NCBI GenBank assembly: GCA_000149265.1
Contig: CH002962.1
Location: 84,691 to 148,690, forward strand
DNA: 64,000 nucleotides
Direction: 5' to 3'
Source: Ciona savignyi
Taxonomy: Eukaryota > Chordata > Ascidiacea > Phlebobranchia > Cionidae
The position numbers and the translations under genes are program-made. The notes under the pieces are model-generated. The model saw nothing but the letters and a program-made list of their open reading frames with translations. It had not been told where the DNA came from and ran no database searches. This document shows positions 36,921 through 51,900 of the stretch, piece by piece. How positions within the stretch are numbered: the stretch's first letter is position 1; each line of letters opens with the position of its first letter.

Positions 36921-39900
36921 TCAAGTGTCTCGATTTGCGATTCCGTCATTATTTTCATGGGGAAACCCCAAATCGGAGGGAACTTGAGTAACGTCAGTTG
37001 AATCCGACACTACGTCAACTGGATAGTATCGATGTTGCGGAACCATCTGCCGGAAGTCGTCACGCGATGACGCATGACTGACGTCACTAGGATGGTAGTT
37101 GCTGCGATGAGATGACGGGAAAGATCTCTCGGAAGATGAAGCGACGTTTTTCCACGGAGAGTTTGTTCCAGATGGGAGGGTCGTGTACTCGGGTGGTGGG
37201 GATGGTGACGTCATGCTGATGAAAAATGACGTCATTATTATATTTTATAGAGATTTGTTATAAACCTTGATTAAACAGATGTTATGTAAGTGTATCACAT
37301 AAAGTGGCGAAGATATCAGGGCGAAGAAACATAAAATATACGGGGTTATTTATTTCATATATTGTCCCACACAATATCCTACCTGGATATAAGAGGCATG
37401 TTCTTGACGGATATTCCGACACCAGAGTCTTGCCATCCTTTTAGTTTCATCAGGATTTCCTGCGGGTAAAAAACAATCGATTAGGCTTACGGACAGTGTA
37501 TGTCTTTAAAAAATGCAAAACAGGGGCAATACAATTTTTGAAATCAATTTGGTGGCGAAATATAGATGTAATTAGTTCGGACGGAATCTGATTAAACTAT
37601 ACTTATTCAATGTTAGTTAAAGTTAGGACTTACTGTAAAACTTGGTCTTTGGTTTGGTTGTGCACACCAACATTCGTGCATGAGCGAATATACTTTGGCT
37701 GGACATTGGTCAGGACAGGTGAGTAACTGTCGTCTGCTGATCATGTCCAACACCTGGAATGCATCGGTTACAATTATAATGTGGAAACTTTGCTTACATC
37801 TTATAGGTATGATGCCTACAATGTAAACAGCTAACCGACCAAAAGTAACAAACTTGCTTTCTTACCTCGTGGTTGCTGTAGCCGCAGTAAGGTTGTAACC
37901 CGAAGCTGAACATTTCCCACAACAGAACCCCAAACGACCAAACCGCGCTCTTGTCGGAAAACTGCCAACTGTGGATCGATTCTGGGGCCATCCATCTGCA
38001 AATGAATGAAGTGTTTAAGCACTTGTTGCAAACCAAAGATAGGAACGATGCATCATTTTTCTATTGATTTCAAACAGATAAAAATGCAAATCGACATTTA
38101 TTACTAAGATTAACATATTTAAAACAGTCAAAATGAAAATTGGTCGACATTTTATTACCTGATCGGAAGCATTTGATTACTCTGCGTCGGTTTGTAGTAA
38201 CTTGATGAGTTGGATTCAAGCACGACACCAAGGTTCGAGATCTTCAGAGTTCCATCACTGAACATCAGAACATTCCTCGCGGCCAAATCTCGGTGCACAA
38301 AGTTTTGGGTTGAGAGATATTCCATTCCGGCGGCGACCTGGGTTAAGTGGTGTTTAAGTTGATGCGGCTTTCAGGCATAAAGTGGTTTAGCGTCAGCGGT
38401 ATTCAGTGGCAAGTGCCGGGTGTGTATTCAAGATGTGTGGCCCCGGAGGAACAAAGGGTGGTGTATTTCATGCAGCAGCTGCTATCACTTATAGTGACGC
38501 CTCTAAGATATTGATGTGATCGGCTTAACAACGGACCAGTTAGACTGGTACATGACTCTTATGAATGAAGATAATTTGACAATGGTATAAACTCAATACT
38601 AGGTGAAGAGTTGTTGAATGAATAGATATGCATAGCGATTCGTGCTTCCATTCTGAATATATTACGTAACACACACAGAACTATCATGGGCACTTTTCCC
38701 ACGCAGCTGAAACAACGGGTGGTAGTGTATTGCGCCAGTGCACGATTACCAACCAAGCTTATGAACTCACCTGGACCGACATGCTTACGAAGTTCGCGTG
38801 ACTCGCATTGTTGTCGATCGGTGGCTTTGTGACGTCATTAGCAGGTGAGTGCATGACAAGGTGGTCGTGCAAAGATGGGAAATCGCTGAACTCGAACAGC
38901 ATGCATCTCGGCTGGTTTGATGCCGCCTGTGGAACAAAGGAAGACCTTAAATAAACCTGATCCTTAACACCCATGCATTGGCACATGACCAGTGATTGAT
39001 AACGAATCACCGCAATGACGTCACAACAGCAAGATAAAAAGTGTCTTGGTAATTTAGCGAAACAAATATATACTGGATTATGCTATTTAAAAACTTTTAC
39101 ACATTCGTGACACAACGATCAAAAAACATTCGAATGTGTTTTGGATTGAAGACTGTTGCATATTAATACTGTTAAACACGACTTTTCTGTTAAAATGTAA
39201 CACGGCATCTTTTTACACCTGTTGTCGAAAATATTGCGATTCACATGACTTTAACTAGATAATCCATATGATCACGTAACAATTCAACAACGCAATTCAA
39301 GTGTTTATCAACAAACATCAAATCTGCTTCCACGTTTCAACCGCAACACGCGATGTACGTCATATACACGTCATTAAAAAACAAATGAGTGGTGGTATGG
39401 TGGAAAACAAATTAATGCTAAAGGGATTAACGGATTACATGATAATATGCTATCCCGCAAATCGCCGTAAATATACAAAAAAGTCAACCTTTGTAAGCAC
39501 ACCAGCTGTTCAACGCAATTTCAAACAAACAACTATGTATTTAATTGCTTGCTGTGATATAAGGTTACTCCGATCTCACCTTTAGGCAAGCCACATTATT
39601 GTGCTCGATTTTTGAAAATATTTCAAGTTCTTTATTAAACAAGTCAAGTTGAGTTGGTGAATAATTTTCTTGTAAAACTTTTATTGCGACCTGCGGAAAA
39701 GTTTGATGATCAGTTAAAATTAAATAATTTAATTTAAGCACTCTTGCCGAATTGCCACAATAGAAACATGTAGTGATGGTAGGCTCGTCATAGGAATTAC
39801 CGGTCGAAACGTGGTACTCGCAAAAATGTCATGAGCTTCATTTGTCGCTTCTGCTCTTATACGACATTCGCATTCATTGTTTAACTTGTGTTTTTAATAT

Positions 39901-42900
39901 TGTAATTTTGCTATTTCGTGGATTGCAATTATTAACTTTGTATACTGCTGTATAGTGAAGAAAGGTTGTGTGGTGTAAACATTCATAAAACTGGTTGATT
40001 TTATCTGAATATCTCGCGGCCTAAATTGACTTTTGATTGGTGTTTAGCGCTGTCTAATCACGAAAATATTAACTCGGCTTTGGGTATATAAAATGCAGAC
40101 AATTTATCTAAACCAAAAACACGCGCAAACCGCGAATACCGAGATCTTATCCTTTCTAACAGGGAAGATTGCTTGATATGAACGGCGAACGTTTATATCT
40201 ATACCCTCATCTATCTAAACAGCGACAAATCTGCATTTTTGCACTTTATTTTCCCAACTTTAACTCTCGTATAATTTTGCAAATCGATTAGCTTATCTTG
40301 TTCTATATTGGTGTCTCTAACCATCCCTAAGACTAAGAACACCTTTCCCTAAATTTTTAAACCGGTTTTAAATTCGGCCAAAGCTTTTAGAGTCAATTAA
40401 GGTTTTTGTGAGTTAACATCAACGTAATTAAAACAACATTAAAATAACTCTAAACTTTTGGCCAAAAAAATGCGCCACACGTGTGCTTATTAACGCTGTA
40501 CTTAAAACACGTTTTTTGTTTTTCATTCCCATTAAAATTGTTCGGTAACGATGAACTGAAAACAGCTTTTAAAGCGAAGTTTCCGAAAAGAAGCCGCAAA
40601 ACGCGAGACTAATAATGTGAATCACGCTAATCAAGTGATCAATCATTCGAAACGAAACAGTGATTGATCGCTTGTGTTCAGGCCATGAACCCATCAACTT
40701 GGGTAACCCGAGCTATGAAATATATGACTTTTTGTATAAGTTAAAGGAGAATTAGGTGGGAATTGAGAAATATGAAGATTTTAGATTTTAACCAGTGGTG
40801 CGTGGTCATTATGCAATTTTACCCATCTTTTGTCTGCGCAGGAAATTAGGTTACTATCAAATAACGCAAACAAATTAAAACACTTTTTGTAAATGTCACG
40901 AGCTCCTTTCGTTGACTGCAGCACGGGAGAACTTATTTCCCATAACGGGGTATGAGATGAATATTAGTCGCAAGACATTATGTGTGCTAAATGTAAACTT
41001 CTATTATATATTGTTATTTTTACTGGTAAATATCCTATATGGTAATGTAGAAACGAAATATTATTCGCGTAAAAAATGCGTTTGATCATTTTTATTTTCT
41101 TGTTTCATATTACTGAACAAATAGTTAAAATTCGTTTGATTGGCGTGTTTTGAAATCGAAAATGTAAACATCAAACTTCAGCCTTTGAGTACGGTTTTCG
41201 AGAAAGGATTAAAGGGCAAAAGGGGGGTGAAAAGTGGGTGTTCTTCATTATATGCGACTTTAGGTGTAATGGTCATTGAGCGTGTTAACAATGGTTTCTC
41301 TTCCGTCACAAAGGGCCTTTGATTTGACGACTTTCCGTAACGTCACTGCTATTTCCGTAATTTTAATTTCAAGCGACAACCGGGGAAATACCACCATGAG
41401 GATTGATTTAAAAAAAATATGTATAGGCGCACTTACCAAGGTTAGTTTGAGTATAAATATATATGTTAGAGAGATACAGATGGAACAATATCAGAACAAT
41501 ATTGTTTATAAGAATTTTTCAGTCACTTACCAGGTAGCCATTTGCAAAGCTTGGCTCGTTGACCAGGCAAGCTTTCAAGACCGGTCCGAATAACCCGTTG
41601 CCGATGTTCGATTCGTAGCGGATGGAGGATGCCTGTACTTGGTGAACTTTCACCTATAGAGGAAGCGGTGGTGAATTTACAGGTTGTGGAAAGGAAAAAC
41701 ATTTAAAAAGGAATTTTGTCAAATAATACGGACAATTGAGATATGGGTTTCAGAAGAGGAACCCGGGTGCTTTACTGACAATCGTCACATGTGGTCCAAC
41801 ACAGAAAGATTTCTATGTTCTATGACATTTCACATCGGAAGTATTAGGAAAATGTTAAACAATTATAAAACGAAATTAATCAACGAAATATAAATAAACG
41901 ATTATATATATTCCTTTTGCCCATACTTTTCAACTTACGTGATTAGATAGCAAGGGAACTTTCAGGTTGGATGTCGCGTTTACATTGGTCAGTTTTCGTC
42001 GGCAGCAAAGGCAATATACACCAATGGCAGCAATAACAAGTAATGCGCATGCGCAAGGGAGCACGATAAATAAGATGTTTGTTGAAGCTGTAGGTATAAT
42101 GGTATTTTTGTGTTAGTTCGGTGTATACTGCATGCAGTTGTAGAGACGCTGCAGAAAGTGCTACTGGTTTATAACAGAATAAGCATTATCCGAAAGGTTT
42201 CTTATTCAGATAAAAATTATTATTCCGGCTTTATGTTTTGTGTTGGTTGGCTTCAGATTTGACAAACAAAGACCAGACCTTAATCACGGGTCGCAGTTTA
42301 CAATGTACAGATAACTCGAATACTTTAAATTGGAGGAAACTTACTCGTACCCTGACCCCGATGTTACCCACAACCCCCTTTTCCAACCCCTTATATTTAT
42401 TCAATGTGTAGATTTCCGTTTTCTAAGTTTTTAATAAGATTGAAAAAAATCACCAAAATACATATTACATCATACCAACGTATGATTTGCAGTATCGTAA
42501 AGTTTTACGTGTGAGTCGGAATGTAATTTTAATACTTAACAACACCAACCCGATTTAGATACTTGCAAATAAAATTAAAGTCCAAGACACTTACAACACA
42601 TTGATATTTTGCACATTTCTTTCTTAGTCCGAGCATCGTTGACGAAACACCATGGTTGATTCATCACGTGACCTGGATTGCGGCAGAAATTGTGTCCTCC
42701 GACAAGTTCTGGATTCTGATGGTGACGAATTTATAAATAGTGTGTAAAACAAGATCAATGTTATAAACGCATGTTCCACAATAAAACCAGGTAAAAATAC
42801 TCACCTTATTCGCCATGTACGTGGGCCATGATTTACAAGTTCGCCCAGAAACTGCCATATTGGCACTGCCTCTGTATTGCTGTCCGTCGTTTTCGTAGCA

Positions 42901-45900
42901 ATCAGCATTGGAATACGGGAGGCCTATTTTGGTGCACTCGGAGGTCTTGGAGGATTTGAGGAGACTACAGTTCGCCGTGTTGAATATTTGCTGAAGAAAT
43001 GGCAAAATTATATTATTAAGATGTTCCTTTGCGGTATTTAAAATATTGAATTACTCGTGAGATATATTCACGTATGAAACTTCGTATTAAGTTGATCAGG
43101 TGTCCAATTGAACATTTATAGATTAGCGCACAATGCGAGAATGAACCGACTGCGAGTAATCTAACAAAATGTAATGAAACTATTTCGTTTAAACCCATGT
43201 CAAATATTAATGCCACCAATGTAGCTTCATGTATCAAAATGAGTTTTTTTGATTTTAGTTTTAAAACTTACTGTAGCAAGAATGCGGTTTATATTTTAAG
43301 TCTTTTACGGTTAAGTTTTAAGTGTTACCTCCATGAAGTGATTTCCGTCGCGCTGAGCATATTCCCTGGCACAGGTTTCATGCTTTAATATTTTGCAATC
43401 TTCGCTGCACAGACCGTCCCCTCTCACAAGGTCGCCTGATGCATTGGCGTGGCATGGGTGGAAGACGAAATAACAAAATGCCGGGACCGCATATCGTTGG
43501 CATTCTTCCGATACGTGGCGGGTGTCGGCTGATGGTTGAAACAGAATGTTAAAAAGTGGAACATTCAAGATCTTATGGTTTGATTTCGAAACAATTTAAA
43601 AATGGGGAAACCAAGTTTTTTCGATTTAAGGGTTCGTCTAGCGGAGTCTCTACGTATAGATTTATTGGCTAATTTTACTCGTATGACTTAAAAACCATTT
43701 GCCAGAAAATGCAAAAACCACACTCACAGATGTGATAGAATTTTTATAAAAAAGCAATAACCTTCAAAATGACTCATTGTGTTGTTAATTCAAAACAGCT
43801 CAGTTAAAGTTCTAAAGTTTTCGAAAAACGTTTCGGCTGTGATACGGTATTTAAGAGACTTCCATACAGAGCGTTTATTATTAGAATATATTAGCTTGCT
43901 GCGGTAAACAAGTTATGAGAAAGTTGTTAACTTTGTGGACGTTGAATTTGACCGGTAACAAACAATAATTGTTGGTAAAACAAGCCTACCCATCGTGAAC
44001 ATGTCCCTGACTGTGCCCTGGAGTTAATTAAAACAGATACGATCAAAGTTAGACCGGATACAAGCTGGTACGGCGCGTAACAAGCATGGATTGTTAAATA
44101 GAAACCCAATTGTTTCGCACACAAACATATTCCTGGCGTTTAAATTGACCAGATTTAAACAATATAATGGAAATTTTATATCAATTTACTACCGTATATT
44201 TAAACACTTTTTAAAAGCCTAGCTCATCAACTTTACTAAAGTTTCATGTTTGTTGGAAAAATCACGATGCTACTTTTCCGGTTGGTGTTTTGCACAAATT
44301 TGAATCTCTATATTGCGTGATGAAAAGCTAGAATTCAGCTGCGCAGCTGAAAGCACGCTTTATTCTATATTTAACCGCTGCACAGTTGGCTCATAGGTAA
44401 AATTTTAAAGGAAATATCGACAGCAACGTTTCCCTAATGAACATCCTTGACCTAAAACTACGGAAAGTTTGTTATCAATACACTGGTACAGGTGTTAGGA
44501 CCTGCAGGACAGTCGACTGTTTGAAAAACATATTTTTATCGGGTAAGTTTATCTATGCCGTGTGTTTGGTTTGGTTCTAAAGTTTGGGAAGGTTGAGTCT
44601 TTGAATGGAAACTCACAAATTATTCCATACAAATGAAAATTACGGAATTTATACACACGATCTACACAGAATAGGATAAACTTTAAATCATTATAAAAAT
44701 TATATTAAAACTAGTGCAATTTACAAAAAGAAAAAATTATCTAAAAATTGTTTTTAGTAAATACTCACAAATTTGTTTGAGAGCGGCGGTAATTTGTGCT
44801 TCCATGTTACTTTGTTTTTCGAATGCATCGACATAAATGTTCATCCCAGCCAAGAACTGTGCGCAGGCCACGCCCTTGTATTTCTCGCACTTTCCGTATT
44901 GGTAGATGCTAAGGTAACGTTACTTATTTTTATCGAAATTTTTTCACAGTTGATTTTAACAATTAAAAAAGGTGGCTGGTCCATAAATGGTCCATAAATG
45001 CGCACATGACACAAATACTTACATTTTCGGTTTATCGTTCTTTCCAGGTGGCGGAGGTTTTTCTATAGCGAAAAGAGATCAAATGTTAAAAATTTTCGCA
45101 TACATGGATTTTTCATAAAATGGAATTTTGAATGAATCACTTTTTAATTATCGCATTTAAAGAGCTACAGCATTAATTTTTTTAGAATGTTTTTGTCGAA
45201 AGTTTCCGATGTTAATTAGTGCCTTTTTTAATCCGCAAATTAACTGAAGCTTACATCTTATGGAAATAAACGGTACGAACATACTGATAAATTGCTTAAA
45301 CGATGCACCTGTTCGGGTCAATATAGGTTGGTTTTAAGTAGGAAATTTCTTAAGATAAAAATAAAATTCACACATTAAATGTCGATGACATATGAACATG
45401 TGGGAACATCACTTACTGAACGATACGGTCAAATGGGCACTAGTGTGAACTCGTTTAACCCCGTTTGACGCTTCGCATCTGTAGAGGCCCGAATCGTATG
45501 TAAAAAGGTCGATCATCCGCATGCGAGAACCCCACGGTCGTTTCGTAATGGTCACCCGGGGGTCGTAATTTGGGTCAATCAAGAGATCTTCTTTATACCT
45601 GATTGATTTAAATTAAAAGATTAATGGCTATGTAACAATACAATGATTTCGGGTTGTAAATGGTAATAAAACAAATTGTTAGTGTGAAAATATAAAAGTA
45701 TATGCCATTTTACGCTATAGGATAAAATGTTTGAAGATAAGTAATAATTATCTCCAAAGCAAGCTTACAAACATCCAAAGCTCAACATAAATTAAGAGCG
45801 TATTGTTCCAAACTTTTACCCGTTAAAAGAGCGCTTGAATTTTATCAAAAATAAAACAAATGGTTATTATCGTTTTTGATATAAATTTCAAGATGAAAAA

Positions 45901-48900
45901 AGAAAAGTCCAAAATTGCTTCTGTACAGAAATAGTATAACTTGGGTATATTATTTGACCATTTTTATAAATCCACTACTTTCCGGTAACCTGTAATTTAT
46001 AATCATACTTCTAAGGCGGGAGGGCGTTCAAAGCTTCCGGGTTAGTAAGCAATCCCTTGAGTGAGTGTTGGATCAAATTTTCTTTCGGGCATTATCCCTT
46101 GCCCGCCACTACATGGTAGCTATTACAGCTTAACTTGGCTTATATAGGATAAAATAAGAGGAGTACTGTGTTTGATCATTTGACAGTATCGAATGACTGA
46201 AAACGTCCAATTTAACTCCCACGGAGTTTCCAGATGAGTCCAAATTACAAAGTTATGTAGACGATTTTATGATGCGATGTATCAGACTGGGCGTCTGCTG
46301 AGGCTTACCACACAATCTACCAGCTCGAAAGAATACACGGCTAAACATAGTCAAGCATCTTTATACATCGTGAAATAGATTAATGTAAGTATACACTGTC
46401 GCTTTAAGAGTGGTTAAACGTATATAATAGGAACAGAAAATGGGTGTAGCCTAGATGGACAGGATCTACATGTGCTTTTAAGGTTGTTTTGTGTACATCA
46501 TGTATGGAGCCGTTTGTGTGTACAAGTATGTGGCACTTTAATGTAGCCCAGATGAACAGGTGGTGCGCTTATCAAGGTTGATTTGTGGACAAAAGAACAT
46601 GACCAAAAATTAAATGAGGCGCAGATGGAAATAACACTTTTGAATGGGTTCGACGTTTCCACCCCACGAGCAAATCAACAACTGTTCGGAGGTATCAGGC
46701 AAAAATAACATTGTGGTTCGGTTAAAAGGGATAAGTTACCCCTTCCCCATCTGACCCATAACATCTACGACCTACTACTTCAAATCCCAAATTCCTTAAT
46801 TAGATCGCACGCTATGGAGGCAATATTTTACTCTTGTGCTTGGTGCATTATTTCCCAATAGCTGTATAACCATGAAGTTTAAGAAACGAATTAAAATCGA
46901 AAGTGGTTAGATGACGCCAACGGCTAGAAAATGTATAACTTATGCCCTGATTGGCATATCACATTTATGATCTAGGAATATGGCATTACTTTCTTTGCAA
47001 TATTCCATATATAATTACACCTATTAAAATGTGGCTATTTTTGTAAAGATTAAGTATTACTCAGCAAAACGTTCTAAATATAAAAACACCATAAACTCAT
47101 TCAACCGCGTAAACCTTTTGCCCTATATCCTCTAAACCGTGACGTACTCTCAAACAAAACTTGCTTTTTTAAATAAATTGCTACTGAGTTGGGAAATTAA
47201 ATTAAAATGGAAAATTTTGAAGAAAGCCATTTCCATGGGAGAAGATAAACGACCGCCCGCTAAGCTATCCCACACAAAACAAAGCACTTCAAGATAACTG
47301 CTTTTAAACTGTCATTGGTGGCACTTTAACCTAAATCATTCACAAATTTTTCCTTAAGAAACTTGGTTAAAATCCTCTAAAATGCTAAATATGAAAGGGG
47401 ATTTTACTATGACAAATAACGCCGTAAAACCGACCTCGTTTATATTATTGATGCCAAGAGTAAAGTGTTTGGGAGGGTGATATATTGATCGTAATGGTCT
47501 CAAGTGTAGACGCAAAAGAGAGAAGGGAATACCTTCGGATATTTACAACAGAAAAAAAGTGCTGTGCTTATCCAGGTTAATATGGGTACAAATGTATATG
47601 ATGGCCACGTTGTAATATGGCGAAAATCAAACTACAAGCGCCATTACAGCCAACGCTGGCATATTGCCGTCAGTCATGTTGCAGCCACTACTTAGAGTAA
47701 ACATATCGCACTAATCGGCTTAAAACGTCGTGGTCATAACCGGATAATACCGGGCCGACAAAACAGTTAAAAGTCTTTGGGTATACTTAACACACAGATC
47801 GATGTTGTGGCTAAACAGACCCCCAGTAGTTGCACCGAGAAACAGTGGGTTTAGAAGCAGTTTAAAATTATATTTGTTATGAGACGTTATGTTTATTTGT
47901 TATGGCATTTAAAAGCGAAACCCACTTAGAAGAAAATCGTCACATTCTTTTAGCTCATAAAGGTGGAAAACAGTGCATTGACATGTCTGGTCATTTGTTT
48001 TCATGTATATATACCATCCTTAGCGACAGCTGATTTCAAACGCCCCGATTGGTTCACGCACACAAGCTGGCCTTTCCAGAACCGCTACTTTAATTTACAT
48101 ATTCCAAAATAAATTAACCTTGACAGTGAACATACTTGTCCTTGAATTACGAACATAATTTAAGGACAATTTTACTTGATCGACTAGCTCACGCGATTGC
48201 ATTAGAACCGCATGTGATGAAACAAAACAAATTGAAACTAACCAAGTAAAAGTCAGATTCGCATTCGCAGCGGATTCCACTTTGCATTTGAAGTGGACTT
48301 TGTCTCCTGACGTGGCTTTGTGGTTCCGCATTGGCGAAGCAATTCGAAGAAACGAGTTATCTGGAGAAATCAAATATTATTAAACCAACATATTGCAAAT
48401 TTCTATTGCGGAAAAACAGTTCAAAGATTAGTGCAAGGAAAAGCCTTGAATTGTCTTTCTTGCTAATTGATAAGTAAAAGTGGAAGGGTAATTTTTGTCG
48501 GGATTTTCGGTCAACCTGCAACTTGAACCAGACAAAGTCTGCGTTACGTCTATTTGTACTGTGACGTCACAAAGATATGCGTCAACACTTGTGCACAGCG
48601 ATTAATAGCTTCCAAGTACGATACGGCAGTGACGAATCACTTTTAAATTCACATGGGTCAAACGACAGGAAATAAAATGAATCCAATAATCATAAATATT
48701 TCAATTAATTTTGTTTAAATTAAAACTCATTTAAACCAACAAACACATTACGTAAGAGGGAGGGCAAGAGTCGTTACGTCATGTTGGGTAAACGATTTGG
48801 AGCGAAGCAAAGTAAATGACGTGTCAATGTTAATTGTGACGTGTGGTGCGCCCCACAATGCACTAAGACAACACGGGCTAATGGGGTAAGGGTTAAGAAT

Positions 48901-51900
48901 AAGTGCTGAGTGAATTGGGGCTTAGGGGTAATCTACCAACTCTACAAGGCCCAACAGCTGTGATGACTTTAGTAGATATCAAAGGCGCCGACTAAGAGGG
49001 GTGTTGAAGTTCGCATTTCCACTCTTAACTTTGACGTTGATTTTACGGATAGTTTTGCGGAGCGGCAGAGAAATAATTTATTGACGAAATTGATTTTTAG
49101 CATATTTTGTAAAAAAACGCGAATCGGGTGGTATATTACATTTCATACACTTTTGGGATGTGGTGCAGATAGACAGGCGGTAATTCACACTTGATGCGAT
49201 TAGAATTACAAAACATATTATACCTTTATCTTGTCTGAATAAAAACTAGCTTTAGAAAAAAATTATGAGTAGTAAACTAAAAATTAAGGTTGGTCACTAA
49301 AAATAGATGGTTTGTATTAATATTCGCACCCTAAAAAATGTATAACGGCATTAAATTTCCAATAAATGTGCTATTTTAGGTTCGGAGCCGGAATTTCGAT
49401 AAAGTTGGCCGTCTGAGCGTAACGATAATATTTGCAATGTCCATAAACATCTTATACACTACGTATGTGATGCTCATCGTTGCCCGTAGCAACATGGATA
49501 ACACAGACTAAGTGCTGATTGGGTAATCCGTTGACCCCTACCCGCCTCGCGAGGATTATGTCGTCATAAGGACTGTTATGACGTGATACACCGCAACTTT
49601 TTATAATGATGATAGGCAGAAATCAAGTATTTTTAGGCGGATATGATGAAAGTAATTCCATAAAAAAGTAAAACAAAATTTACGATCACCAGTAAGTTTT
49701 AAAAACGTACTAGGCATTGGAGGGGTTTTGAAAAATGTTATCGATTTTAAACGCAAAACCTGACGAAATATAAAACGATTTTCGACAATACCGTTGTTTT
49801 ATCTCACAATTCGATAAATTTTATTGTCAACATTATAGGCTTCATTGAATGCGGAAATGAAAAATGATAGCGGATTGGAGAAATGAAAGATTCCCATCGG
49901 TGCCATTTGGTAAAATTCCGATCCGTCAGTTCTACCGGAAAGCGTTTTCCATTTGCTTTCCGCCGAGTTGCTTTTGTAAGGCTCTAATTTTGATTTATGT
50001 AGCAATGCAGACGTCACACTTGCATTTATGAGCAAATAGTGTGGAAATATGTCACTCAGTTGTAAACAAATAACTTGAATTAAGCAGCGAAGCATATGAA
50101 AACTTAGTGTAACCATGAAATACTGGCAGAATACAACAAAAATTGTATGTTGTATAAACTGACACGCGATTCCAATTTAATTACAAGTTGGAATGTAGAA
50201 GTTAGTCCCTATTAATTCCAATTAGGCGGGTACGCCTAAGTAATTTAGGGTTATTGCTCGCTGTACCAGGACCTGAGGAAATTAAACTTTTCAACTTCAA
50301 ACCTTCAACTTACCGCTGTCGTCAGTAGTTTCCGCTTCATTCCCAGTCGCGCGAGTTCTGGAACAAAGACAAATGGTTTTAGAATCAAAACAATGGAGAA
50401 CAATGGCCATACAGCTGTTTACACAATGGCTGTTCTTGTGAGTCCCTGCAACCACGGAAACATTTTTTTGCAAAAATTAAAAAAACCTGAGAAACCAAAT
50501 ATTCACGGCTCATTTGCTTGTTGGGGTTTTTAAAGTTCGGCTGCAATTTTTCAAAACAATTTTTCGATATTTCGTGCTAGGGTTACAACCGCATAGTCAC
50601 GTTTGTTTAACTAACAGCCATGCATCTAAAACGTCACAATCACTTGTTATGAGGAGGCAAATGAGCCGCGAAGATTACCAAATGAGCCATTCAACTTAAA
50701 ACCAACAATCCTTATTTCAATAAACACTTGGAAAGGCGAATATTTGTCAAATTGCAACCAAACAATCTTTTTTGAACGCACTAACCAAAACCAAATTAGA
50801 GAAGTAAAAACGGAAAAAATTGACTATACGGTTGCCAACAAAATTCACTCTAAAACCAGTGAAATAAAAAATAAAAATGAATTAGACCGACAAGTGATAC
50901 ATTTTCATTAGTGTTTAAGTTTGTGCCAAAAAATGCAAATTCTAAGCAATTTAAAATTCCAACTGTCAACGTTAAAACTGTCACGATTTCGTTCGTAATT
51001 ACAGCGTGTTTAAGATAATATTGCGTCAGAAGATAGATTAAAGCGACTTAACACTTCAGGTACACCGCCTACAGTAGCTAAGCTCTAATTTTCAACTTTG
51101 GCTAGTAGTCGTAAGCAATTAAAACACAAAGAACGTTATATGTGGCGTCAAAAAGTGTCTTTGATTTGAAGCAATCGGAAACATGATTACAAAAGGCTAA
51201 CCAAACCAATAACCACAATTAAGTGCAAATCGTGAAATGTACCAAGCACATAGAATAGTGTCGAAACAAGTATATACGTAAGAGCAACAATTATCAAACC
51301 ACTAAAGTCATTTGGCACCAAGTAGTTGGGATGTACATTTGCGTCATATTACAAAACTCTATATTTCAGAATATGGAAATATATAAATAACTCTCGGCAA
51401 ACGAACCGTTCATTTTGAACCAACTATAAATGGATCTTGTTAGCAGATTCTACTAATGCAAAAGGGACAATCAATAACAATACGCTAAAAAGGTAAAACT
51501 ATTCACTACCTGACAAGTTGAGGGAGGCAGATTGCATTTGTGGTTGGAAAAACAAACGGTAAAAGTTCAGAATGTCTTACTAATCTGTTACCCAACAAAC
51601 ATGGCCCTAAGTCAAACTTTGAGGATTCGAACTACGTGTATAAATATGGTAAAGTGTCAAAACATGGAATTATAAATCGACTTTGCCGATTCAGATTCGC
51701 AGTTGAGTTTTAATAATATTTTGATATCACAATATTCTATTCACACAACTGTCACCATCAGGCAACAATAATATTTGAAAAGATATGAAATAAATTTGAT
51801 TCATAAGTCGTCTTGAATTTATTGTTGAATGTAAGTTTTCTGACTTGTCGCAATAGGTAGTGCATTTACACAGGTGACGTGGCTGGCGCTTCCCTACAGG

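Noticed and set aside
39301..39585. 94-residue plus-strand frame
   Set aside because: Overlaps the start of the ror-b VAIK exon region antisense and has no support.
41276..41593. 105-residue plus-strand frame
   Set aside because: Antisense to the ror-b glycine-loop exon 41531-41653.
49799..50116. 105-residue minus-strand frame
   Set aside because: Inside a ror-b intron. The flanking exons join in phase without it, and no domain is seen.
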